Part shown: positions 1-9,800 of the stretch, piece by piece
Layout of the letters: each line of letters starts with the position of its first letter
Numbering within the stretch: position 1 is the stretch's first letter
Assembly (NCBI GenBank): GCA_019633425.1
Contig: WSUB01000113.1
Location: 62,001-126,000 of the forward strand
Reading direction: 5' to 3'
DNA from: Tulasnella sp. 424
Lineage: Eukaryota; Basidiomycota; Agaricomycetes; Cantharellales; Tulasnellaceae
Length of the DNA: 64,000 bases
Notes under the pieces: model-generated
Seen by the model: the letters and a program-made list of their open reading frames with translations, nothing else
Databases searched by the model: none
What the model was told of the DNA's origin: nothing
Translations under genes and position numbers: made by a program

Positions 1-805
1 AGGTATGCCACTGCCGAGGAATGCGCACCTCCTCCAACCCGACGCATGTCCGAATCCAACGACAGAAGGACGCAGATACGTCGAGAGGGGACACACATGA
101 CTCGATGAACAGTTTTTTGAGAGTGGGGGTTCGATGTACCAAGTAGGGAAATATTTCTGTTGCGGCCTCTGACCCAACTCCAATCTCCAGGTCAAGCTCC
201 TCCAGTTTTTCAGATATGAACGGCACCATGAGGATGGCACAGTTTTCGTTCGCAATTGCCCATTGCAACCTTCGGACGTTGGGTGTAAAGCAGGTTCCGA
301 AGGGGTGGTGAAGACACAGGAAGGCGATCGCTTCCTTGGGAGGGGGAGATGTTTCGGTTTGGTCCGGATCAAATTCAATGGAATCCGCACGAATGGTGTA
401 TTTTCGGAACCTCAGCCAGTCTGCATCTCGAATGAACTTAAAGATATCCTGGAAAGGCGATGGAATCAATATGGACAACGGTCAAGAGCAATTTGCCAAC
501 ACCTACTTCGTGCATCTCTCCTTCAGTGTAGAACGAATCCTCGTCGATTACAAGCTTCAGAAGGGGGTGGATGTCTTCAAGGTCCCTCCACAACTTGTTT
601 AGGGCGACCTCACTCCACTTCTTGCATACGCAAGCACACGCTGCTTGTGCCTCGGGGGGTAGTTTTGAAAATACGATGGACAGAATTTCGGGGATCGATA
701 AAGCTGTCTCTGAAAATAGAGAGATTGAGGTCGATGAAAAAGGTTCAAGTCAGCGTGAAACGATGCTGGCCCACCGGCTGCACTGCCTCGGGTGACCGGG
801 TTCAT
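1..805 (-). CDS. FBX1: F-box/LRR-like protein, 3' end cut by window edge
   Basis: Probable substrate adaptor of an SCF ubiquitin ligase. The model is exon 1 at 805-775, exon 2 at 709-507 and exon 3 from 448 running off the left edge. Exon 1 encodes about ten residues (MNPVTRGSAA). Its phase-1 intron ends in TTTTCAG, and exon 2 carries the F-box (PEILSIVFSKLP, then ACACVCKKWSEVAL and a WRDLED motif). A 58-nt phase-0 intron follows, and exon 3 opens with IRDADWLRFRKY, the family W-x-R-F-x-x-Y motif. The remaining frame to base 1 is open. It is the closest relative of FBX2 and FBX3, which have the same intron positions and phases. F-box binding to Skp1 is family knowledge; substrate unknown. Translation shows no break in the visible part. 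Confidence 0.8.
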
Positions 806-1219
806 CTTACGACCTCCCGTCTGTGACTTTCAGATAGCTTGAAGAAAAATCGATCCAACGCTCTTTACGGTCACGAATTTGGAGATATGCTCCTCCAGCG
901 GGTTTCGACGGTCGAAGATGAGGGAGGAAGGAAGAAGCTGACTCTACCAGGTAGTGGTCACGTGGAAAGGATCACAAGGTCTCCGCTTCAGTCTTGGACC
1001 GACCCCCAACACAGCGCCGTTACCCCGAGGATTAGAGGTATGCGTTCTCTGCGGTTCTGTAATATTCTGGCCAGCCTTCATTCAGGCACAACTTTCGGCC
1101 CGTTTCGCTGCTCGCATAATCTTTGTGCCTATTGCATTCTCTCTAGCTCGATTTACGTCCACATATATTATCTCAAAAACAATACATATATAGAGCAAAC
1201 TGAGAGGGTTGTATAGCTG
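806..1219. other. Intergenic spacer FBX1-FBX2
   Basis: This 414-bp spacer lies upstream of FBX1 and downstream of FBX2. Bases about 1120-1215 match the flanks at about 3220-3450 and 6770-6840, so it belongs to the repeated unit that carries FBX1-3. The similarity stops at about 1212, just before the FBX2 stop codon, which probably marks a duplication breakpoint. I see no gene in it. Confidence 0.6.
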
Positions 1220-2951
1220 TCAACGGCTAGAAAGCCTGCGCACAAAAACCTCTTTGATCCCCACCGTTAGGTCTATCAAAGCCTCGACGGTTTCCCAATC
1301 ATTGCGCCTCGACGGAGAATCAATGTAACTTGCAGAAGTCCGAAAGTCCGAAGTACTAGCCCGTATCGAGGGCCGTGTTCCAACGGCGCAGAGGCTTGCA
1401 AGGTATAATCCTACTGGTGCAGGACCCGGATCTGGAACTAGCGAGGTTCCAACATCCAGCTCCCTGAGATACCTGAATTGGCTCTCCGGGAGTAAGTCCC
1501 CCGCAGAACCGGGTGATTCTAGGTGATCGAAGTGTAGTCCTAGCACGCGCAACCGAGGAAAGGCAGCCGCGAAATGTGGTAGAGTTGAGATCGCGGTTCC
1601 TCGGGGTTCGCGTTCACCTTGTATGACGTCGGGATCGGGGCACAGCACGAGTTCCGCCATCTCCGGCCAGGCGCCCCCCATTTTCTCCAGGTCTGAGGTT
1701 GAAACAATGCATGGGGATGAATAGTGGATACGGAGTTTCGTCAGCGTGCTGCATGCCAACAGGGGTTGGAAGATCCAGGGATCCAACGGCGCCTTCCTCC
1801 CATCCGGATCCAGTGCACCCGGAATCTCCGATACTTTCAGGCAGAGACTATGCAGCTCTGGACAGCATTCCACAGCGGTAGTCAGAAACGCCACTACCTC
1901 TGCTTGACTTGGTTGGCCCCTGCAGTGGAACGTCAGCCCTTGCAGCTGACGCGCTGTCTCCTGAGGAGGTCTCCAGCCTGTTTGATGTTCGAGGACCAGC
2001 CCAAGCGTCGAAGGCTCCGGAAACAACTCCCATTGATCGCTACTGGCAGCTCGCCTCCCGTGTCGTCGTCGTCGAGGGGATTGATCCATTGATGGCCGAA
2101 CTCGATGAGCTTGGGAAGGGATCCAAAAGCGGCGACAATTGGCGGGGTATGCCATGGTTGAGGTATGTGCGCCACTTCCAACCCAACGCACGTCCTAATC
2201 CAACGGCAGAAGGGCGCAGATACTTCAGAAGGTAATTCCTCCGACTCGATGTACAGCTTTTTGAGCGCTGGGGTTCGATGTACCAAACAGAGAAATGTTT
2301 CTGCTGCGGATCCATGCGTCGGAGAAATGTCCATTCCTAGCTCCTCCAGCTTTTCAGAAATAAAGAGCATCATGAGTGTGGCACAGCTTTTGGATGTCGT
2401 TGACCATTGTATCTTTCGGACATTGGGTGTAAAGCAGGCTCCGAATCGGTGGTGGAGACACAGAAAGGCAATTCGTGCATCGGAAGGGAGAGGTTTTGCG
2501 GACCAAGGCTCATAAAAATCAACGAAAGCCACACGAATGGCGTAATTCCTGAACCTCGGCCAGTCCGCATCCCGAATGAGTCCAAGGATTTCCTGGGCAG
2601 GCAATTCAATCAGCATGAACCACGGTCAAGAGAAATTTACTAACACCTACATCGTCCATCTCAAATTCTTCATTGTAAAATAACCCGTCATCAGTTACGA
2701 GCTTGAGAAGGGGGTAAACGTCTTCCAGGTCCCTCCACAGTTCGTCCAGGGCGAGCTCGCTCCACTTCTTGCATACGCAAGCACATGCCGCTTGGGTCCC
2801 AGGGGGTAGTTCCGAGAATATGAGGGATAGAATTTCGGGGATTGAGAGGGCTGTCTCTTAAAGCATAGAAATCGATTAAGGTCGACAATGCGGTCAAGGC
2901 AGCCTGAAAATTTGCTGACCCACCTGTTGCAACTCGGGTGATCTGGTTCAT
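1220..2951 (-). pseudogene. FBX2: F-box/LRR-like gene with one frameshift
   Basis: Exon 1 is 2951-2924 (MNQITRVAT plus one base), exon 2 is 2856-2651 (F-box, PEILSLIFSELPPGTQAACA) and exon 3 is 2592-1220. Introns are 67 and 58 nt, with the same phases as FBX3. Exon 3 begins in frame (EILGLIRDADWPRFRNYAIR) but runs into a stop at about 1933. Alignment with FBX3 shows one base missing at about 1951-1960, after the codons for GDLLRR. After that point the homologous frame continues to the family C-terminus VRRLSSR at 1220. Apart from this the gene is intact, so it is either a recent pseudogene or a sequencing error. If intact it would match FBX3 in size (about 530 residues). Confidence 0.75.
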
Positions 2952-3262
2952 CCTGAGACTTTCCGTCCACGACTATCGACTATCTCTAGTGGTTTCCGAC
3001 CGTCAGGGATGAGGGAGGGAGAAGTTCAAGGTGACTGTACGGCCTAGCGATCACGTGGCGAAGGTGCTTCAACGGACCTCCGTTTTCACCCCTCGAAGTT
3101 GACAGAGCCTTGAACCCCCCAAAACAGCGCCATTACTGTGAGAGCCAGCGGTCCCCTACATGGTCTGGTGTAATATTCTGGTCAGTGTTCATCCAAGACC
3201 TCGACCAGTGTCGCTGCCCGCATAATGTTTATGCTCTCTAGATTGGTTTACGTTCACATATA
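2952..3262. other. Duplicated 5' flank of FBX2
   Basis: This is the upstream region of FBX2. It resembles the FBX3 upstream region (about 6544-6800), including the same AT-rich CACATATATTA stretch that the MITE at 3263 interrupts. No gene is visible. Confidence 0.55.
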
Positions 3263-3402
3263 CTGTAGTATTTCGTTAATACCGGCGTTCCTGAAAATTT
3301 TCCACGAACGTTCCTGAAGATTCCATAAGGAAAGTGGCCCAAATCCGGGCTCAAAAAAAATCCATGGGACATGGGACATCCGGTATTAACGAAATACTAC
3401 AG
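3263..3402. mobile_element. 140-bp MITE with 23-bp perfect TIRs and TA target duplication
   Basis: The left end (3263-3285) and right end (3380-3402) are a perfect 23-bp inverted repeat beginning CTGTAGTATTTCG. Each end is flanked by TA (3261-3262 and 3403-3404). The paralogous flanks at about 1160 and 6785 read CACATATATTA without the insert, so removing the element plus one TA restores the empty site. TA duplication and short size fit a Tc1/mariner/pogo-type MITE. There is no coding capacity. The transposase source is not in the window. Confidence 0.85.
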
Positions 3403-3501
3403 TATTAGCTCGAAACAATACATATATAGAGCAAACGGAGAGGATTGTAACAGGAGAAATCGGACATATCAAGTTATATGGGCAGAAGATCTGGGAATCC
3501 G

Positions 3502-3567
3502 TTAACGAAAATGCTGGGTTTGGTTTATGGGGTGCATGAGGGAAGTAAACATCTGTTGCTGCGTAGG
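3502..3567 (-). pseudogene. Duplicated 3' tail of the Zn2Cys6 factor gene
   Basis: Twenty-one codons plus stop repeat the C-terminus of the transcription factor encoded at 6888-12210 (starting PTQQQMFTSLMHP and ending QTQHFR), with one Met-to-Ile change. Flanking similarity continues downstream over about 3410-3501 against 6785-6887. The fragment shows that the unit carrying FBX2 or FBX3 was copied together with the end of its neighbour. It has no start and no upstream exons, so it should not be functional. Confidence 0.8.
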
Positions 3568-3638
3568 CTGGTGTTGGGGTACAGTACCATCCCGTTCGTT
3601 CTACCATCACGTCGATAGTATCACCTTCCTTCATGGCC

Positions 3639-4496
3639 GTCGTAAATAGACGTGCACAATTATGACTAAATAAAGGAGACCCCATAATCGTATCTATTCA
3701 GGACTGATTAAATATAATGAGGGCCGTAATTTAATCTATGAGTATCCTAATAAAATATAATCATAAGTATTCGCGAATAATTGATTATAATAGAATATAA
3801 TCGTACCGAGAATGGGTCTCAGTCATGCTGTGAAGGGAGCCCCGAAAACGACAGGATTACGTCGCCAACTCCCTCGTGGAGCCACTCCTTAGCGCAAACT
3901 GTCTTGGTGGCAGTATGGGCTGACATGGTGGTGTGGGTCTCGGTCATGACATGTCGGCTGACAGAGAACAATCTCTCGACGGAGATGCTGACCGCCGGAG
4001 CAGCCAAAACATCTCTCACCATTCGCGAAAGCACAGGGAAGGAAATTTCATTAGGAAGACTCGCCACAGGCATGAAGTTGAGTTGAATAGCTACCTTCAA
4101 GGAACGCTGGTTTGTGAGCAATGGGATAAGGTACTCTAGTGGGGGAAGGTAGAGTTGCCCGGCCAGCTGCTTACGATTCAACGTCCGCTAATGAATCTCT
4201 TGTCCATTAGATTTGTGGTAACCGCATTTGCAGTGGATTGTCCCCTCGAGAACGCTTTGTCAGCAGGTCTCTATCCAATCACGTCAGACCATATGGCTCC
4301 GGTCCCCTGGCTGTAGTAACGAGGGATTACGATTAGATATGTATGGATAATTTAATCCATCCGTATCCTAATCTAATATAGCCATTCTTATTACTTAGAC
4401 TAGAATAAATGAGGAGCGAGTATTTAATCATAATAATCCATAATTAATCAGATTAAATCCGCTGTAGCCGTATCCTTGTGCACGTCTAGTCGTAAA
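3639..4496. mobile_element. Internally deleted hAT transposon (TIRs plus 8-bp TSD)
   Basis: The element spans 3647-4488 (842 bp). Its ends are a perfect 13-bp inverted repeat, TAGACGTGCACAA at 3647-3659 and its complement at 4476-4488. The immediate flanks are the direct repeat GTCGTAAA (3639-3646 and 4489-4496), the 8-bp duplication expected of hAT elements. Inside, the minus strand encodes the end of a hAT transposase. AT-rich subterminal regions contain an imperfect direct repeat (about 3728-3760 against 4350-4380). Most of the transposase gene is missing, so the element is non-autonomous. Confidence 0.88.
3819..4181 (-). pseudogene. hAT transposase C-terminal dimerisation domain remnant
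   Basis: An open frame of 120 residues carries the hAT C-terminal dimerisation signature: FPVLSRMVRDVLAAPAVSIS, then VERLFSVSRHVM and a WLH motif. This matches the family pattern (FP-x-LS-x-MARDxLA-x-PA-x-S-x-x-x-ER-x-FS). The RNase H-like catalytic core that should lie upstream is absent, so this is the truncated 3' end of a transposase inside the element at 3647-4488. The annotated Met is simply the first in the open frame. Confidence 0.8.
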
Positions 4497-4822
4497 GGAA
4501 ACTGACTGACAGTTTGAGCGAGGATCGAGAGTATCCCCAACGACAGCGCGGCTTACTATCAACAGTCAACAAATCGACAAACATATCCCCTCGAAGTGTA
4601 ACGATGCCTGCAGTACCCGAAACGACGCTGCTGGGAATCAGATGAGGGATACCCGTCTAAATATTTGGGGTCCAGGATTTAGCAGCTCCCATAGATTTCA
4701 TCCTAGATACGGACATATGCCCTTCCAGAAGGCTCGAGACCTGCATCTATCCTACTGATGATGCAATACAACGACAATCATTCAGATGTTACAGTCCATA
4801 TAATCAACCACATGTTCAAGTA
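4497..4822. other. Spacer between hAT element and FBX3
   Basis: Unique sequence downstream of the FBX3 stop codon. No gene or repeat recognised. Confidence 0.4.
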
Positions 4823-6543
4823 TCAACGACTAGAGAGCCTACGTACAAAAGCCTCTTTGATTCCCATCGTCAGGTGCATCGAATGCTCGACCATCTCCCA
4901 ATCAGGGTAGCTGTCGGAATCAAAATCTAAACCGTCGTTACAGCGAACGTCCGAACTACCAGCCCGTATCGAGGGCCGTGTTCCAACGTTACAGAGGCTT
5001 GCAAGGTAGAATCCTACTGGTACAGGACGCCAACCCGGAATTCGCGAGGTTCCAACATCCAACTCCCTGAGACACCTGAATTGATACTCTGGGACTAAGT
5101 CCCCCGCAGAACCAGGTGGCTCCGAGTGGGCGAAGTGTAATCCTAGTACGCGCAACTGGGGAAAGGCAGCCGCAACATGTGGTAGAGCTAAGATCGCTGT
5201 TCCTTGATGTTTGTCTATTTCGTCGGGATCGGGGCACAGCACGAGTTCCGCCATATTGGGCCAAGCCTCCCCCATTTTCTCCAGATCCGAGGTGGAAAGG
5301 GTGAATGTGAATGAAGAGTGAATACGGAGTTTCGTCAGCGTTTTGCACGCCAACAAGGGTCGGAGGAGATTGGAATCCAATGGTGCCATCCCCCCATCCC
5401 AATCCAGTGCACCCAGAATCTCCGTTACTTTCAAGCAGAGACTATCCAGCTCTGGAAAGCGGTCTACAGCGGCAGCGAGAAACGCCACTACCTCCCCTTG
5501 ACTTGATAGGCCCCTGCAATCGAACGTCAGCCCCAGCAGCTGATGCGACGTCCGTCTGAGAAGGTCCTCAGCCTGTTTGATGTTCGAGGACCAGCCCAAG
5601 CGTCGAAGGCTACGAAAAGAACCTCCATTAATTGCTACTGGTATCCCGCCTCCTGTGCCGTCGTCAAGGGGACTGGTCCATTGGTGGCCGAACTCGATGA
5701 GTTGGGGGAGGGACTCGAAAGCGGCGACAATTGTCGAGGTATGCCATGATCGAGGAATGTGCACCTTTACTAACCCAGAACACGTCCGAATCCAACGGGA
5801 AAAGGACGCAGCCACGTCGCAAGGTGATTCGTCCGATACGATGTGCAGCTTTTTGAGAGTAGGGGTTCGATGGACCAGGCAGAGGAATAATTTCATGGCC
5901 GATTCGGACTCCGAGCCAATATCCATGTTTAGCTCCTCCAGGTTCTCAGAAATAAACGGTATCATGAATGTGGCGCAGCTTTTGGTTGTCGTTGTCCATT
6001 TTATTTTTCGGACGTTGGGTGTAAAGCAGGCTCCGAATCGGTGGTGAAGACACAGAAAGGCAATTGCTGCATCAGAAGGTCGGTTTTTTGCATACCAATA
6101 GTGATAGAAATTAATGGAAGCCACACGGATGGCGTACTTCCTGAACCCCGGCCAGTCCGCATCCCGGATGAGTCCAAGGATGTCCTAAGAAGGTAACGGA
6201 ATCAGCGTGAACCGCGGTCAAGAGAAATTTGCAAAAACCTACATCGTCCATCTCAAATTCTTCATTGTAGAATGCGTCATCATCGATTACGAGCCTCAGA
6301 AGGGGCTCATGGTCTTCAAGGTTCCTCCACAATTCGTCCAGGGCGAGCTCGCTCCACGTCTTGCATACGCAAGCACATGCCGCTTGTGTTCCATGAGGTA
6401 GTTCTGAGAATATGAGGGACAGAATTTCAGGGATTGAGAGGGCTGTCTCTTTAAACATGGAAATCAATGAAGATCGACGAAGCGATCAAGGCAACCTGAA
6501 AATTTGCGGACCCACCTGTTGCAACTTGGGTGATCTGGGCCAT
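4823..6543 (-). CDS. FBX3: F-box/LRR-like protein, 531 aa
   Basis: Exons are 6543-6516, 6448-6243 and 6184-4823, with introns of 67 and 58 nt; the phases close exactly to 532 codons. Exon 1 gives MAQITQVAT and the Glu codon is split by the phase-1 intron. Residues 10-50 form the F-box (PEILSLIFSELPHGTQAACA, CKTWSELALDELWRNLED). Exon 3 opens DILGLIRDADWPGFRKYAIR and continues with LRR-like segments (FRSLRRLGW, FPQLRVLGLHF, FRCLRELDVG) to the C-terminus VRRLSSR. The family role is an SCF ubiquitin-ligase substrate adaptor acting through Skp1; substrate unknown. This intact copy is the reference for detecting the FBX2 frameshift. It lies tail to head with the transcription factor gene, whose 3' end is 345 bp upstream. 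Confidence 0.87.
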
Positions 6544-6887
6544 GCTAAGACTTCCCGTCCACGACTGTCGAATATCTTGAGGGTAGATAGATGGAACGCT
6601 TCTTACGTCACAGCTTTGGAGATATGCTCTCCTAGTCGTTTCCGACCGTCAAAGATAAGGGAGGGAGAAGGTTAAGGTGACTGTGCTGGGTAAGCGATCA
6701 CGTGGTAAAGGTTACTTCGAGTCAGCGGTCCCTACGGTCTGCTAATATTCTGGTCGGTCTTCAATTCTCTCTAGATCGATTCACATATATTATCTCAAAG
6801 CAATACAGATATAGAGCAAACGGAGAGAGCTGTAACAGGAGAAAATCGGAAATAACAGGTTATATGAGCAGAAGATCCGGGAATCCG
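6544..6887. other. Spacer between FBX3 and the Zn2Cys6 factor gene
   Basis: Contains the FBX3 promoter side and the 3' untranslated region of the transcription factor gene. It is duplicated at about 2952-3501, there with the MITE inserted. No gene seen. Confidence 0.55.
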
Positions 6888-9800
6888 TTAACGAAAATGC
6901 TGGGTTTGGTTCATGGGGTGCATGAGGGAAGTAAACATCTGTTGCTGCGTAGGCCCGGGCCCGGGCGGGGGGTGTTGGGGTATATTGGTGGGGTAGTGAT
7001 TATCGGGAGCGAGCGGCTGCTGCCAGGTTCCTTCGGGAGGGCTTGGCCATTGGAATCCAGGAAGCTGTCGAGGTACCAAATTAGCATCAGATCATTCGCG
7101 GCGGATGAGCACAAGTCTTACCATTCCGTTCGTCCAGAAGGCTGGATTATCCAAAGCGCCCATTGTCGCAATCCAGTCCTCGTCACCTTGCATCAAGACG
7201 TCCTCGTTACTGTATTGAGTAGCAGTATCCCGAGTTTGAGCATCAATGGTACTTGAAGCCGTGGTGGAGTACGCGTAGGTGTCATTGTGGTACATCGGCT
7301 CGCCACCAAGGAGATGAGGCTGGTTACCCTGTACGGCTTCCATCAAGCTGGTCGGCCTGGCGGTGGGAAGCTCCTCGTCTGGCGCTTGCACTTGGATCGT
7401 GGGCGACATTGGGCGCTTTCCAGTAGCTGGGGCAGTAGCTTGGGCCAGGACAGTGTCAATGGTCGGCAGCGGCGCTGGGACGGAAGGTTCCGCAGGTGCT
7501 CGCGAGTTGACCGCAGCCTCCTGGTTCCGTTTCAGCAACCCATCTAGGAAGCGAGAGTACAGCTTCGGCGTGTGATGATCATCAACGGCAACTTCCGGAG
7601 AGGCAAGGGTTTTGATAACGCGGTTGACGAGAGCCAAGATGCGGCTTTGGTGCTCAGGTTCAATCATGGCTACGAATGGGGGTCGGAGGACCTGCAGAAG
7701 CTGAGTCAGCAACGATAGCGAAGGAAAGGTAATCAGGCTCACCTTCAACAGGTACGCAGACGCGAAGGCAGCAAAGACGAAATGACCATCTGCTGCGTAG
7801 CGAAGGAAGCCTGATGGTGCATGGACTTCGACCACGCTTCTCAGGACGCTTGAAGCGGCATCGATGCACTATCGAAGATGATGTCAACAACTAGCGGACG
7901 AGTAATAGTGGTACAACTGGTCTCACAGTGGTGAGGAACTTGTTTCCGCGCTCCAGAGTACCTCTTTGGAAGGCCTGCTGGAAACCGAACGAGAACATTA
8001 CCAGGCGGGAGTAATTGACAAGGCTGAACCAGAAGAAGATTAGCTGCTAGAATCAAGAGGGACCGACATGGACTTACAAGGGCAATAATTCTGTTCGGTA
8101 GCGGCAGGCAGGGTCTAAAGAGTGTACGGTGATCAGAATACCGAGAACCAGTACGGGATGTTTTCACTCAGCCATACCGCGTTGATCAGACTCATTTAAG
8201 AAACGAGTTGCCGTTTCGTCGCTGAACTTGCTCAGTTTCGCGTCGTATCTAGTGGTGACCTCGGTAAAGTTGAGTTCCTTTAAGAATTGGCGGAGGGTCA
8301 GCAAACCGAATCAGCGCATGAACGAAAAAAGGCACTCTACCTTGTTCAAGCCAGTTGGCGAATTCGGATCCGAGTAAACCTCCTCCAAGAACGCCGCAAC
8401 GAGACGGAGCAACTCTGTATAGGCTACCATGTGAATGTCGTAGCAATGATTGTGAGGCGACTTCCTATACCACAGCGGAGACCTGCGAATGACCGAGTCC
8501 TCCTTGATGGACGGCGGCTTGCCAAACTGCGTAGCTCCCGACCGATCCAAGTTGAAGCAGATGATCCAAGTCCTGGTACGGTTCAGGATCTCTCGCTCGT
8601 GTCGTTCGTCCAAGAACTTGGTGGTGGAGCTTGGCACATGCAACGACAGGTCCGTGGCCATTCCGATAGCCAAACGGAGATACAACCACGAACGATCTTC
8701 TTCCCATCGGCGAGCGGGAATGGGATATACGCTCATGATGATGTACGCTTGGGCGGTTTCGACGCTCTTGATGCCTTCCACGAGGGCCATAGCTGCAGCG
8801 GTCTTGGCATAATGCATGGCGACGGAGTAGATGTGTGGCTTCTCCGTGTAGTACCGCGATGCGACGGCGCAGATGACGGTGAAGAGGAACGGACTTCGTC
8901 CAAAGACGTCGACGGGCGTGTGGATGACGGGGTCGAGAATGGAGAGGAAGACGTTCAGACGATCGTAGAAGATCTTGAAGAGCTTGTCAACATCTTCAAG
9001 GTTGATGAAGCCCATCGCAAGGAGCTCTGGTGGGTTGCGCTCGTTCAAGAGACGGCGGAAGGCGAGATTCTGGGCTGGTCCTGAGGTCAAGTCATAGTTA
9101 GCCAGTGCATCTAGCTACACTCGCAAAAAAACCTTACCTGGTCTCCAATAGTTCTTATTCGCAGGTCCCAAGGCCTCATCTTCCAGCGGGTCCTTGATAC
9201 CGGAAGCGACGGGGTCAGAAGGATCTTTACTCCCAGCTCCACTGCTCTTTTCTTGATGGTATGAAGAGCCCAAACTCGAACTGGACAACGACTGCAACCG
9301 CTTTCTCTGCCTCTCTCTTTCGGCCTCTCGCTCTTCCGCGGTCTGGGATTCGATGCTAAGTTCCGCGAACAGGCCATGTGGCGCGGTGGCGTCCGGAAGG
9401 GAGTGCATCTTCGGCAAGTCACCAGCTGATAACCTGCGTTCTTTCCCGTCTTTCGGCGCCAACATGCCATTCGAAGAGCCGGTAGAGAGCGTATCGGTCC
9501 GATCGCCCCTTTGACTGACGCTGTCCATAGCGCTGGGCTCGGAAGGTGGCAGAGATGTCTCGCGAGCTTGAATGTCGATGATCCCCGTCCGTCCCACAGC
9601 CTCTTCTTCGTCGCTGCTTCCTTCCAAGGCGAGGCCCGGGTCCGATTTATGGGGTGAGACAGATCGGCCGCGAGCGACGGAGGTCGCCATCCATGCCTCG
9701 ATGTCTTTGTTGATAGTCGGCGAGGGTTGGGCCGGCGGGAGAGCGTTGGCAGCGCTGAGACCTGCCGAGTGGCCTTGGTTGCTGCCGCTAGCATTCTGGG

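Noticed and set aside
263..826. Plus-strand open frame of 187 residues
   Set aside because: It is the antisense shadow of FBX1; the minus strand carries the F-box, splice sites and paralogue similarity.
839..1216. Plus-strand frame of 125 residues in the FBX1-FBX2 spacer
   Set aside because: It has no domain, and the repeated copies of this spacer (about 3000 and 6600) do not preserve the frame.
3386..3685. Minus-strand frame of 99 residues
   Set aside because: It runs across the MITE end and the duplicated transcription-factor tail in a different frame from the tail's real one.
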